From Proteinivorax hydrogeniformans (GTDB lineage Bacteria > Bacillota > Proteinivoracia > Proteinivoracales > Proteinivoracaceae): a stretch of 64,000 nt of DNA. The position numbers were made by a program, and so were the translations under genes. The notes below the pieces were generated by a model. The model made no database searches. It saw only the letters and a list, made by a program, of their open reading frames with translations, and had not been told where the DNA came from. The number at the start of each line of letters is the position of its first letter. Position 1 is the first letter of the stretch. Below are positions 35,497 to 43,620 of the stretch, piece by piece. The stretch covers positions 372,001 through 436,000 of the forward strand of contig NZ_CP159485.1 in the NCBI RefSeq assembly GCF_040515995.1, read 5' to 3'.

Positions 35497-35860
35497 GCTT
35501 TCTCAAACGCCTATTTACGAACAGATTGAAAAGCAAGTTAAAGAAAATATCTTATCTGGCAAAATAACGGCAGGTGAGCAGCTGCCTTCGATAAGGGGCC
35601 TTGCCCGAGAGTTAAAGGTAGGTATAATTACCGTTAAAAGAGCTTATGAAGAACTAGAAAAAGCCGGGATAATAGTTAATATCCAAGGTAGAGGATCGTT
35701 TGTTAAGGATATTGATGTTAGTCAAATAAAAGTTATACATTTAGAAATGTTACGCGAGCGGCTTGTTGATATCAAAGATTTTTGTCAGGCTTCTGATATA
35801 TCTATGGATGAACTTATGGAGGAAATCAAGTATTTATATGGAGGGGAAAAAGATGAGTGA
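35477..35860 (+). CDS. GntR/YtrA-family transcriptional regulator (second cassette)
   Basis: Also 127 residues, a second YtrA-type regulator with a classic GntR winged helix (TPIYEQIEKQVKENI, then GEQLPSIRGLARELKVGIITVKRAYEELEKAGII and GRGSFV) and a short tail. TTG at 35477 follows AAGGAGGTGGGGG and lies inside the end of the first permease gene. The same size and order as the first cassette point to an old tandem duplication, though the two proteins have clearly drifted apart. No separate promoter or operator was seen before it, so it may be transcribed from the first promoter. Confidence 0.9.
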   Translation: MNILISKLSQTPIYEQIEKQVKENILSGKITAGEQLPSIRGLARELKVGIITVKRAYEELEKAGIIVNIQGRGSFVKDIDVSQIKVIHLEMLRERLVDIKDFCQASDISMDELMEEIKYLYGGEKDE

Positions 35861-36722
35861 TAATGCGTTGGATGTTAAAGGCTTAAGTGCAACTGTTGGA
35901 GGTTTTAAACTGCAAGATATAAATTTATCGGTACAAAAGGGGACTATAATGGGGCTTATCGGAGAAAACGGTGCTGGTAAAACTACTTTAATAAAGACAA
36001 TACTTAACAGGATTCAAAGGGAAAAAGGCAAGGTGTTTTTTCATGGTAAAGAATTAGTAGGTAATGAAAAAGCTATTAAAGCCAAGCTAGGTGTCGTTTT
36101 TGATGAAAATATATACCCAGGCAGCTATAAACCTAAAAAAATATATAAAAGCTTTGCTCCTTTTTATAAAGGGAACTATGAAAAAAGGTTTTTCGAGCTG
36201 ATGGAGCGTTTTAAGCTGGATCCTAATAAGAGGTTTATCGACTACTCGAAAGGAATGCAGGTTAAGTTTTCAATTGTTATGGCGCTGTTTCATGACCCGG
36301 ACCTAATAATATTAGATGAGCCTACAGCAGGAATTGATCCAGTAGCTAGGGCTGATATTTTAGACTTGGTTTTAGATATCATGCAAAACGAGGAAAAATC
36401 AGTGCTATTTTCTACCCATATAACTACGGATCTTGAAAAGATTGCAGATTTTATAACCTTGATTGATAGAGGCAGAATTGTTTTTTCTGAGGAAAAAGAT
36501 GAGCTTTTAGATAGGTTTGCGGTAGTTAATGTTGAAGAATCGGCCATGACAGATACTCTTAGAGATAACCTTATAGGGGTAAAGAAAAGTTTATTCGGCT
36601 ATACAGGTTTGTCCTTAGACAAAGAAGCGCTTAACGCCTTAAGCGGGATAAAGCTGGCTAGGCCCACTATTGAAGATATAATGGTTTATTCAAATGAAGT
36701 AGGTGGTGAGATTTATGATTAG
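35853..36722 (+). CDS. ABC transporter ATP-binding protein (second cassette)
   Basis: An ABC ATPase of about 289 residues: Walker A GENGAGKT (about residue 38), signature YSKGMQVK (about 133), Walker B LIILDEPTAGIDP (about 153) and switch STHI (about 190). ATG at 35853 behind GGAGGGG is chosen over upstream ATGs lying inside the GntR gene; it overlaps that gene by 8 bases. Unlike the first cassette, this ATPase has the standard DEPTAGID motif. It should energise the membrane protein encoded directly after it. Confidence 0.9.
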   Translation: MSDNALDVKGLSATVGGFKLQDINLSVQKGTIMGLIGENGAGKTTLIKTILNRIQREKGKVFFHGKELVGNEKAIKAKLGVVFDENIYPGSYKPKKIYKSFAPFYKGNYEKRFFELMERFKLDPNKRFIDYSKGMQVKFSIVMALFHDPDLIILDEPTAGIDPVARADILDLVLDIMQNEEKSVLFSTHITTDLEKIADFITLIDRGRIVFSEEKDELLDRFAVVNVEESAMTDTLRDNLIGVKKSLFGYTGLSLDKEALNALSGIKLARPTIEDIMVYSNEVGGEIYD

Positions 36723-37392
36723 AAGGTTTATAGCTTATCAAAGGCTATTGCTTAACTCCATTTCGACATATAATATTAAGACGATTTTTCTTGCGGGGAT
36801 AATTCTTTCGTTTTTAATGAGCTTTTTCGGGCTTGATTCACTTTTTGTGCTACCTTTTTTTACCCTATATATGACCTACCAAATAGTTGAAGGCCATCGA
36901 AAGTTATATGAGCTGGTGCCAGTAAGTTCTTGGTATGTGGTAGTAAGTTTATTCGCTACAGCTTTATTTATGGTGCTATTTGCCCACGTTGCTATGTTAC
37001 TTGTAGTTATTATGTTTATGGGAGGTTTCATGATATTGGCGTGGCTTGGAGGAGCTGAAATCGGGATGGGCGGACCTACTGTATCGACTGCTACTAGCGT
37101 GGAAAGTACCTTGTTTATGCTACTAATGGTTATTCTAATACTCTTTATCGGTACAGCTATAGCTCTAATTAAAAATAAAAAGTGCAAAACTGTGGCTAAT
37201 ATAAGTGCGTTTGGTTTGCTAATAGGTTTTTTGTATTGGCTAAAGATATCGCTACCTATCGATGGAGACTTTTATGAGAGCTTTACTGTAGCGCCTCAAG
37301 CAGATTTATTGTTAACAGGTTTAGGAATGATTACAGTTGTTGCTGTACCACTGTCAATAGTAGCCGGACATAGGTTTTATAGCTGTTACTAG
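36715..37392 (+). CDS. Permease-like membrane protein of the second ABC cassette
   Basis: About 225 residues with five or six hydrophobic segments, of the ABC-2 permease general type. ATG at 36715 follows GGTGGTGAG and overlaps the ATPase gene by 8 bases; a GTG at 36703 is less well placed. The N-terminal RRFIAYQRLLLN is a likely coupling helix. It is the last gene of the six-gene GntR-ABC region and is followed by a hairpin terminator. Confidence 0.8.
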   Translation: MIRRFIAYQRLLLNSISTYNIKTIFLAGIILSFLMSFFGLDSLFVLPFFTLYMTYQIVEGHRKLYELVPVSSWYVVVSLFATALFMVLFAHVAMLLVVIMFMGGFMILAWLGGAEIGMGGPTVSTATSVESTLFMLLMVILILFIGTAIALIKNKKCKTVANISAFGLLIGFLYWLKISLPIDGDFYESFTVAPQADLLLTGLGMITVVAVPLSIVAGHRFYSCY

Positions 37393-37501
37393 GGGGTTAA
37401 ATTGCCATTATCATCTAATACAAAGGTGAGGATCGTATATCTTATCTTTTAAAAGATGGATTAATAAAAGTTTAAGTGCTGGGATTTTTAGATGTTTTAA
37501 T

Positions 37502-37545
37502 ATAAATAACCTCTAGGCTGATAATTCTTCCTAGAGGTTATTTAT
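37502..37545 (+). terminator. Terminator of the GntR-ABC operon
   Basis: ATAAATAACCTCTAGG pairs perfectly with CCTAGAGGTTATTTAT around a 12-base loop. Confidence 0.85.
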
Positions 37546-37845
37546 GTACTATAGTGTGGAGTAAAATGGGTGTATAACATACCCATTGACCGACCAAAGT
37601 GTCTTTGGTAACATAAAGACAAGTGTTTGTGAAATATTCTACATGGAGGCTTTTATGATTTGATTACTTTTAAGAAATGAGGTGATAAAAAGCAAAAAGC
37701 CGAAGAACCGCTTCTATAGCTTATGTGTAAATATGAGATGTCGGAGTTTTATCTTTCTAATTTAGAGATTCAAAAGCTTATGGTTTTTAATTATGAAAGT
37801 AGTTTCGCTAATTTAAGTACAAATATTTCTATAAGGGGTGAAAAA
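37546..37845 (+). promoter_or_regulatory. Upstream region of the dicarboxylate carrier
   Basis: A 300-base region without a good open frame. It contains TGGGT...ACCCA around 37567-37585 as a small palindrome and TGTGAAATATTCTACA near 37628, which weakly resembles a CRP/FNR-type site. Neither is convincing alone. The ribosome site AAGGGGTG for the carrier lies at 37833-37840. Confidence 0.35.
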
Positions 37846-39150
37846 ATGATTTTTTTACAATTTGCAGTTGTTCTTTTAGCAATATTTATAGGAGCTAGAC
37901 TAGGAGGAATTGGTTTAGGAGCTATGGGTGGCGTTGGTCTTGCAATTTTAACCTTTGGTTTTAACTTAGAGCCTACCTCTCCTCCGATTGATGTTATACT
38001 AATGATTCTTGCAGTAGTAACGGCGGCAGCAACTTTGCAAGCAACGGGAGGAATGGACTACTTAGTTAAAGTGGCAGAGAAATTGCTAAGAAAAAATCCT
38101 AAAGCTATAACGTTTATGGCGCCATTTGCCACTTACTGCTTCACTTTCTTTGCCGGAACCGGCCATGTTGCATACTCGCTATTGCCGGTAATTTCTGAAG
38201 TAGCCCATGAGCAAAAAGTACGTCCTGAAAGGCCATTATCTATAGCGGTTATTGCTTCTCAGCAAGCTATAGTAGCTAGCCCAATTTCTGCAGCTACTGT
38301 TGCTTTATTAGGAATTTTATCTCCTTATGGCATTACTTTACCTCAGATTCTAATGGTGACGATACCTGCCACATTACTTGGTATTATGTTTTCTGCATTT
38401 GTTATTAACAAAAAGGGTGCAGAGCTTGAAGATGACCCCGTATATCAAAAAAAATTGCAAGAGGGTCTTAAGCTGTCTAAAAGCAAAAGCTCTAATGATA
38501 GTATAACTAAAGAAGCTAAGTTATCAGTGATTTTCTTTTTGGCGGCAGCTGTTGCTATAGTAGTATTAGGAAGTTTTGAGCAGCTTCGTCCATCTTTTGG
38601 AGAAGATTCTGTTATGTCTATGCCGGTGACTATCCAAATTGTGATGTTGTCGGTTGCTGCACTAAACTTAATAGTGTGTAAAGCAGATGCTGAAAAAGTT
38701 GCTTCTGGCAGTGTATTTAGAGCAGGCTGTATAGCAGTTGTTGCTATTTTAGGAATTGCTTGGCTGGGAGACACTTTCTTTCAAGCTAACATGGATACCA
38801 TAGAGCCTCATATCGAAGGAATGGTAACAACAGCTCCTTGGATTTTTGCATTTGCGCTATTTGTCATGTCTATTCTATTAAATAGCCAGGCGGCCACAAC
38901 AGTTGCTTTAATGCCTTTGGGATTAGCTTTAGGTATAAGTCCAGTACTACTTATAGCGATGTTTCCAGCGGTTAATGGTTATTTCTTCTTGCCAAACTAT
39001 GGTCCAATAATAGCTGCCATAAGTTTTGACAAAACTGGAACTACTAAAATAGGCAAATACGTATTTAATCACAGTTTTATGATTCCCGGTCTTATAACAA
39101 TAATTACATCTTTAGCGTTAGGCTTTTTATTCGTGGGTCTGTTTCTTTAA
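37846..39150 (+). CDS. Anaerobic C4-dicarboxylate carrier (DcuA/DcuB family)
   Basis: The 434-residue membrane carrier matches the DcuA/DcuB family throughout: ARLGGIGLGAMGGVGL (about residue 17), SPPIDVILMILAVVTAAATLQATGGMDYL, FFAGTGHVAYSLLPVI and RPERPLSIAVIASQQAIVASP. In anaerobic respiration these proteins swap external fumarate, malate or aspartate for internal succinate. ATG at 37846 with AAGGGGTG is preferred to the ATG at 37723, whose extra residues are unlike the family. The two fumarate-reductase-type genes and the CitA/DcuS-type kinase a few kilobases upstream give it a natural job in the same pathway. Confidence 0.93.
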   Translation: MIFLQFAVVLLAIFIGARLGGIGLGAMGGVGLAILTFGFNLEPTSPPIDVILMILAVVTAAATLQATGGMDYLVKVAEKLLRKNPKAITFMAPFATYCFTFFAGTGHVAYSLLPVISEVAHEQKVRPERPLSIAVIASQQAIVASPISAATVALLGILSPYGITLPQILMVTIPATLLGIMFSAFVINKKGAELEDDPVYQKKLQEGLKLSKSKSSNDSITKEAKLSVIFFLAAAVAIVVLGSFEQLRPSFGEDSVMSMPVTIQIVMLSVAALNLIVCKADAEKVASGSVFRAGCIAVVAILGIAWLGDTFFQANMDTIEPHIEGMVTTAPWIFAFALFVMSILLNSQAATTVALMPLGLALGISPVLLIAMFPAVNGYFFLPNYGPIIAAISFDKTGTTKIGKYVFNHSFMIPGLITIITSLALGFLFVGLFL

Positions 39151-39175
39151 AACTTAAAACTTAATAAATCATCGG

Positions 39176-39205
39176 AACCCCTATAGAGTTTTATAGGGGT
39201 TTTTC
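39176..39205 (+). terminator. Terminator of the dicarboxylate carrier gene
   Basis: AACCCCTATA and TATAGGGGTT form the stem, followed by TTTTT. Confidence 0.9.
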
Positions 39206-39424
39206 TATACTAAAGGAAAAAACGACTACTTTATAGCTAAAAACAACCATTTTATCTAATAAATTAATTATGCACCAGTTCTAGGGTTTTGGCCAGGTGA
39301 GGCCTTAAACGCAGTAATAAGGGGAGGGGTGTGAGATAAGCTGATTTAGGTAACCTAAAATAGTTTGAAATAATATATCACTTTGTTAAAATGGTTAATA
39401 ATAAGAAATTAAGGAGGGGTAAGC

Positions 39425-39925
39425 TTGGATCCATTGTTTGAAAGAAGAAGTATCCGAAAGTTTAAAGACAAACCTGTAGAAAAAGATTTGATCAAACAAG
39501 TACTAAAGGCAGGAATGTGTGCACCATCTGCATGTAATTGCAAGCCATGGCACTTTATAGTTATTGATGACAGGGAGGTATTAGATAAGATCCCTAAGTT
39601 TCATACCTATGCACAAATGGTTAAAGAAAGTCCTGTAGCTATCTTAGTTTGCGCTGAGCCTTCTAATGAGAGGATTGCAGGATTTTGGCCACAAGACTGT
39701 GCTGCAGCTACACAAAATATTTTATTAGAAGCTACCAAAAAGGGCTTAGGTACTGTTTGGGTGGGAGTTCACCCTAATGAGCAGTTTGAAGAAGATTTTA
39801 GAAAGCTTTTAGGCATACCCGAGGATATAGTTCCTTTTGCTCTAATACCTATGGGATATCCTGATGAGGATAAAGGAAAAAATGATAGGTATTTAGAAGA
39901 CCGGGTGCATCAGAATAAATGGTAA
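39425..39925 (+). CDS. Nitroreductase-family FMN protein
   Basis: A 166-residue nitroreductase-like protein. The FMN phosphate-binding start RRSIRKFKDKPV, the APSACNCKPWHFIVI segment (about 33-47) and the C-terminal GTVWVGVHP...IPMGYPDE are typical. These enzymes reduce nitro groups, quinones or flavins with NAD(P)H. TTG at 39425 follows AAGGAGGGG at a normal distance and gives the family-like start MDPLFERRSIR. It is a single-gene unit ending in a strong hairpin. The true substrate cannot be told. Confidence 0.9.
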   Translation: MDPLFERRSIRKFKDKPVEKDLIKQVLKAGMCAPSACNCKPWHFIVIDDREVLDKIPKFHTYAQMVKESPVAILVCAEPSNERIAGFWPQDCAAATQNILLEATKKGLGTVWVGVHPNEQFEEDFRKLLGIPEDIVPFALIPMGYPDEDKGKNDRYLEDRVHQNKW

Positions 39926-39960
39926 CAAAAGAGCTGGCCACTTTAGGCCAGCTCTTTTGG
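39926..39960 (+). terminator. Terminator of the nitroreductase gene
   Basis: AAAAGAGCTGGCC and GGCCAGCTCTTTT form a perfect stem with a 6-base loop. Confidence 0.92.
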
Positions 39961-39998
39961 CTGTTTTATATATATTTATTGATTTAAAGGTATGCCCC

Positions 39999-40757
39999 TT
40001 AGTAAATTGTGAACTTAAACTTATTTAACTCCCAACTTCCATTGTCGTTTAAGCCTTTTTCATAAAACTTAACATCCCCGGACTTGTTAATTAAAATTAC
40101 TGTTTTTATCCTCGTCCCATAGGTAGGAGTATCGATATGGATTGGGGAGAGCATGCGTTCTTTGTCAAGTGTAAGGCCTGTATCTGGCAAATTTTCATCT
40201 GGTGGAATTTCAGTGTCGTCAAGTATCTCAAAAAGCTGCGGGACAGAAAAACCTATTTTTAATAGGGAAGATAGTCGATTTTTAGCTTTAACAACTTTAG
40301 GCCAAGGCGTATCTAACAAGGCATTACTGAGTCCATATAAACCAGGGGTCAGCTTTTTTATTTTGTTTTCTACATTTGAGTAGTAGCATAAATCATCTAA
40401 GCTGCCAACTATTAGGTTAAATAGGTCATACTTGTCTTTTTCTTTTTGAACTTCTTTAAGGTAAGTAAAGGGTGAAATATTTTTTAGCAAAAAGTCTTTT
40501 ACCAGATAACCCCTAGAAAGCAGAGGATCGCGCTGTATGTTAAAGTCCCTGTAATTAGTGATAAAGGCAATTCGCCCCTTTTTAGTAATCCCAGTCCAGG
40601 TCCCGCCTTTAAGTAGATCAATGCCAGCTAAAATGTCTGAATGGTCGTCCCAAAAATGAGAAAAGGCTGTGGGCCGATTTTTGAATTCGTCTCTATTTCC
40701 TAAAAACACCAAGTCATACTCGGGATGAACCTTATAGGCAAAAATTAATGTACAAAT
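39999..40757 (-). CDS. NRDE-family (TANGO2-like) protein, apparent ATT start
   Basis: A protein of about 252 residues of the NRDE/TANGO2 family, with the name-giving LGNRDEF (about 20), AGIDLLKGGTWTGITKKGR and ITNYRD. Bacterial function is unclear; animal TANGO2 is linked to haem and lipid handling. Family members begin M-C-T-L-I-F-A-Y with Cys at position 2. Here the codon before TGT-ACA-TTA is ATT (minus 40757-40755). The only upstream in-frame conventional start is GTG at 40766-40764, but that GTG lies within the ribosome site GAGGTGAT (40769-40762) and has none of its own. ATT is therefore the best start by spacing and by family alignment. Confidence 0.8.
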   Translation of the reverse strand: MCTLIFAYKVHPEYDLVFLGNRDEFKNRPTAFSHFWDDHSDILAGIDLLKGGTWTGITKKGRIAFITNYRDFNIQRDPLLSRGYLVKDFLLKNISPFTYLKEVQKEKDKYDLFNLIVGSLDDLCYYSNVENKIKKLTPGLYGLSNALLDTPWPKVVKAKNRLSSLLKIGFSVPQLFEILDDTEIPPDENLPDTGLTLDKERMLSPIHIDTPTYGTRIKTVILINKSGDVKFYEKGLNDNGSWELNKFKFTIY

Positions 40758-40872
40758 TGCTATCACCTCAGTTTAGTATAGGGGTTTTATGATGTGCATA
40801 ACTAGCTGTGAAAATGGATGTTTCTTTGATTTAATAATACCATAACCTTATATTTTTGTTAAAAAAGCGAAA

Positions 40873-42216
40873 CTATCTAAAATCAACTAATGAGGGAGGA
40901 GAAGCAAACCCCTCTTTATCCTTCCAGAATAAAAAGGCTGTGAAAAACAAAGTGATTCCCTCATAAAAAAATGGGGCCAGCCAAATCCCTAACTCGCCAA
41001 AAATAAAGGGGAGCACAAAAACCGATATAGTTACTACAAGATATCCTCTTAATAGAGAAATTATAGTGGCTTTTTTAGTTTTTCGTAATGCTGTAAAATA
41101 TCCTGAGGTTATTATATTAAAACCAGATAACAGAAAACCAAAGCTAAAAAGCCTTAAGCTGTTTACAGACAGCATGTAGATGTCTGTGTTTTTAGAGTCT
41201 ATAAAAAGAGACACAACTTGCTCTGTAAATAGCTGTGAAATAGCAAAAAACATAACACAAAAACCTATACTTGTTTTGATGGCCAATGAAAGAATCTTGC
41301 TTATAGGCTTTGTTTCGTTTTTGCCATTGTAAAAACTAATAATTGGCTGGATACCCTGGTTTATTCCAATCATTGTCATAACCACCAAACTATTTATATA
41401 CATGATTACTCCAAAAGAAGCTAACCCTTCAGCACCAACTGCCCTTGCTATAACGAAGTTGAAAACAAAAACTGTAAAACCGGCTGAAAGTTCATTTAAG
41501 GACTCTGGGGTTCCAATTGAAATAATTCTTCTGATAAGGCTCCATTGGATTTTAGGTTTAATAAATTTAAGTTGGGAATTGCCAAAGATGAAATAAGCTA
41601 GAAAAGCCACAAAAGAGATAAACTGTGAAGTCCCTGTTGCGATAGCTGCTCCTTGCATACCATAATTAAGTCTAATTACCAGCAGATAATCTAGGAAAAT
41701 ATTTACTATTGCTGCCAAAACAACAACAATAATAGATAAAGCAGGAAAACCGTCAGCTTTAACTAAAACCTCTAAAGAGTATGCAATCATAAAAAAGGTG
41801 CTAGATAAAACAATAATTTTAAGATAGTCTAAAACATATGGCAAGGTTTCTTGTGTTGCTCCTAATATAAGTGCTAACTCCTCTAAAAACAATAGAGATA
41901 AGGTAGTTAGCGCTATACCAAATACCAATAATATTATAAAATTTAGCGTAAAAATATTATCACTAATCTTTTGGTTGCCTTTTCCTAAATAAAATGTGAT
42001 CAATGTAGATGAACCAACGGCTACTAACAGCGCTACAGCGAATACCGTAGTAATAAAGGGCATTGATAAATTTACCGCAGCTAAGCCAAGTGGGCCAACT
42101 CCCCTTCCCACAAAAATACCATCAATCATAGTGTAAATAGAGAAAAACCATAATGCAGAGATTGATGGTATAGCATATTTTAAAAATAATTTTGTTAAGT
42201 TTTGTTCTTGTTTCAT
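40873..42216 (-). CDS. MATE-family multidrug efflux transporter
   Basis: The roughly 447-residue membrane protein belongs to the MATE family (about 12 helices in two homologous halves), which exports drugs with sodium or protons. Family stretches include YTMIDGIFVGRGVGPLGLAAVNLSMP (about 30-55) and GINQGIQPIISFYNGK (about 270). ATG at 42216 follows AGGAGGATA; an earlier ATG at 42327 would lie across the regulatory promoter and is rejected. It is divergent from a MerR-type regulator, and its promoter has the 19-base spacer characteristic of MerR-activated genes, so drug-induced expression is very likely. Confidence 0.93.
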   Translation of the reverse strand: MKQEQNLTKLFLKYAIPSISALWFFSIYTMIDGIFVGRGVGPLGLAAVNLSMPFITTVFAVALLVAVGSSTLITFYLGKGNQKISDNIFTLNFIILLVFGIALTTLSLLFLEELALILGATQETLPYVLDYLKIIVLSSTFFMIAYSLEVLVKADGFPALSIIVVVLAAIVNIFLDYLLVIRLNYGMQGAAIATGTSQFISFVAFLAYFIFGNSQLKFIKPKIQWSLIRRIISIGTPESLNELSAGFTVFVFNFVIARAVGAEGLASFGVIMYINSLVVMTMIGINQGIQPIISFYNGKNETKPISKILSLAIKTSIGFCVMFFAISQLFTEQVVSLFIDSKNTDIYMLSVNSLRLFSFGFLLSGFNIITSGYFTALRKTKKATIISLLRGYLVVTISVFVLPFIFGELGIWLAPFFYEGITLFFTAFLFWKDKEGFASPPSLVDFR

Positions 42217-42259
42217 TTGAAATATCCTCCTTGGCTGTATTAAAATAGGTACAGATAAT

Positions 42260-42290
42260 ACTATAAACCTTTGGACTGTACCAAGGTCAA
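42260..42290 (-). promoter_or_regulatory. MerR-type promoter of the MATE pump (19-bp spacer)
   Basis: On the minus strand TTGACC (42290-42285) and TATAGT (42265-42260) are separated by 19 bases instead of 17. The spacer contains the dyad CCTTTGG...CCAAGG. This is the classical site where a MerR/BmrR-type activator twists DNA to realign the promoter. Confidence 0.85.
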
Positions 42291-42370
42291 GGAAAATAAA
42301 AAATATACAGTTTGAAATTAGCAGCACGTAACGAAGTGCTTAGTAAAAAGAGTTATAAAAGGGGGATAAA

Positions 42371-43174
42371 ATGAAAAAAGCATATACAATAGGAGAAATA
42401 TCAAAGCTATATGATATTAGTACTGACTCATTGCGATATTACGAAGAAAAAGGCCTGATCAAACCTAAAAGAGATAACAACGATTACCGAATATATACAC
42501 TAGATAATATTTGGCGTCTCAACATAATTAAAGACCTGAGGAAGCTAAATTTTTCTACAAGGCAAATAAAAAACTACCTAGAAGAAAGAAGTGCAAGTAA
42601 TACTTTAAAACTGATGGAAAAGAAAGTAGAGTTAATTGAAAAAGAGATAGAACCACTTATAAGAACAAAAAACAATCTAAAACAAAAAATTGACCATATT
42701 AAAGAGTTAAAAAAAATACAAAAGGAAGAGACAATAGAAATAAAGAACATAAAAAGCAGAAAAATCTTGCTGTTAGAAGATGATATAACTGATGATAACG
42801 AAGTGGATTTAGTTTTTAGAAAAATAGAAGGGCAAAATGACCAAAGACTTTTTTTATTTGGTAATAAGGATATGGGAGTGTTTATTACAAAAGAGGGGCT
42901 TGAGCAAAAAAAATATGCGTCGTTTGAAAAAGCCTTTTTTATAGTGAATGACCAAGAGATATATAACCATATATTACCCTGCGGCAAATACCTCTCGTTA
43001 ATTTATAAAGGTGGATATAATAAAAGTCAAAAGATGTTTGACAAAGCTATGAATTATATAAAATCTGAAGGATATAAAGTCAATGGACAAGCCATGGAAA
43101 TATATCGCCTAGACATCCATGGGACCGCATATGAAAATGAATATATAACTGAAATACAGATCCCCATAAAATGA
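42371..43174 (+). CDS. MerR-family regulator with GyrI-like effector domain
   Basis: The 267-residue activator has the MerR winged helix (KAYTIGEISKLYDISTDSLRYYEEKGLIKP, 1-75), a long coiled-coil dimer helix (about 78-125) and a C-terminal GyrI/SOUL-like domain (about 135-267) of the kind that binds bulky drugs in BmrR. ATG at 42371 follows AAGGGGG. The divergent MATE gene and the 19-base-spacer promoter between them make it almost certainly the drug-responsive activator of that pump. A terminator follows. Confidence 0.93.
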   Translation: MKKAYTIGEISKLYDISTDSLRYYEEKGLIKPKRDNNDYRIYTLDNIWRLNIIKDLRKLNFSTRQIKNYLEERSASNTLKLMEKKVELIEKEIEPLIRTKNNLKQKIDHIKELKKIQKEETIEIKNIKSRKILLLEDDITDDNEVDLVFRKIEGQNDQRLFLFGNKDMGVFITKEGLEQKKYASFEKAFFIVNDQEIYNHILPCGKYLSLIYKGGYNKSQKMFDKAMNYIKSEGYKVNGQAMEIYRLDIHGTAYENEYITEIQIPIK

Positions 43175-43190
43175 CGTATATGTTTAAGAG

Positions 43191-43218
43191 CCTAGCGGTG
43201 TGCACGCTAGGTTTTTGT
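43191..43218 (+). terminator. Terminator of the MerR gene
   Basis: CCTAGCG and CGCTAGG with a 7-base loop, followed by TTTTTG. Confidence 0.88.
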
Positions 43219-43244
43219 TTTATTTAGGACGCCCCTTAAGTTAT

Positions 43245-43291
43245 TTGACATATGCCAATAATAAAGTTATAATGCAGTTAATGGCATATGA
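43245..43291 (+). promoter_or_regulatory. Promoter of the iron-sulfur cluster with paired CATATG operators
   Basis: TTGACA (43245-43250), 17 bases and TATAAT (43268-43273). Two near-palindromes, GACATATGCC (43247-43256) and GGCATATGAC (43283-43292), flank the -10 about 36 bases centre to centre; together they form the inverted repeat CATATGCCA/TGGCATATG. One overlaps the -35 and one lies after the start point, a layout suited to cooperative repression or looping. Confidence 0.7.
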
Positions 43292-43318
43292 CAATAATAT
43301 GAAAGGAGGTGAAACTCG

Positions 43319-43567
43319 ATGCCTAACATGAACGGTACAGGACCGATGTCAAAAGGTCCAATGACAGGAAAAGGTTTGGGTATATGTAACAATACCGGCA
43401 TTGGGAAAAGATATTTTAGAGCAGGTTTTGGTCGAAGAAGAGGAGCAAAAAGAGGTTTTGGACATAGCTTAGGTTTTGAAAATCAAAAAGAGGAAGATCT
43501 TAAACGAGAAAAAGATTTGCTAAAAGCAAGGCTTAAAGTTGTTGATAGTAAGCTAGAAAGTCTATAG
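43319..43567 (+). CDS. DUF5320-like small Gly/Arg-rich protein
   Basis: An 82-residue protein beginning MPNMNGTGPMSKGPMTGKGLG, the recognisable start of DUF5320-type proteins that accompany NifX-like and MinD-like genes in anaerobes. The middle is Gly/Arg-rich and the end is a charged helix that could form a short coiled coil. ATG at 43319 follows GAAAGGAGGTGAA. No function is established; being first in the operon with iron-sulfur ATPases suggests a role with that complex. Confidence 0.8.
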   Translation: MPNMNGTGPMSKGPMTGKGLGICNNTGIGKRYFRAGFGRRRGAKRGFGHSLGFENQKEEDLKREKDLLKARLKVVDSKLESL

Positions 43568-43620
43568 TATTTATCTGGTCAAGGTTATGCCTTGACCAGC
43601 TGAAAAAGGAGGAGTTTAAA

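Noticed and set aside
35763-35852. Longer N-terminus for the second ABC ATPase
   Set aside because: The extra residues lie inside the GntR gene, have no ribosome site, and the ABC fold begins after ATG 35853, which has one.
42217-42327. Longer N-terminus for the MATE pump
   Set aside because: It would translate across the MerR-type promoter and the ribosome site AGGAGGATA of ATG 42216.
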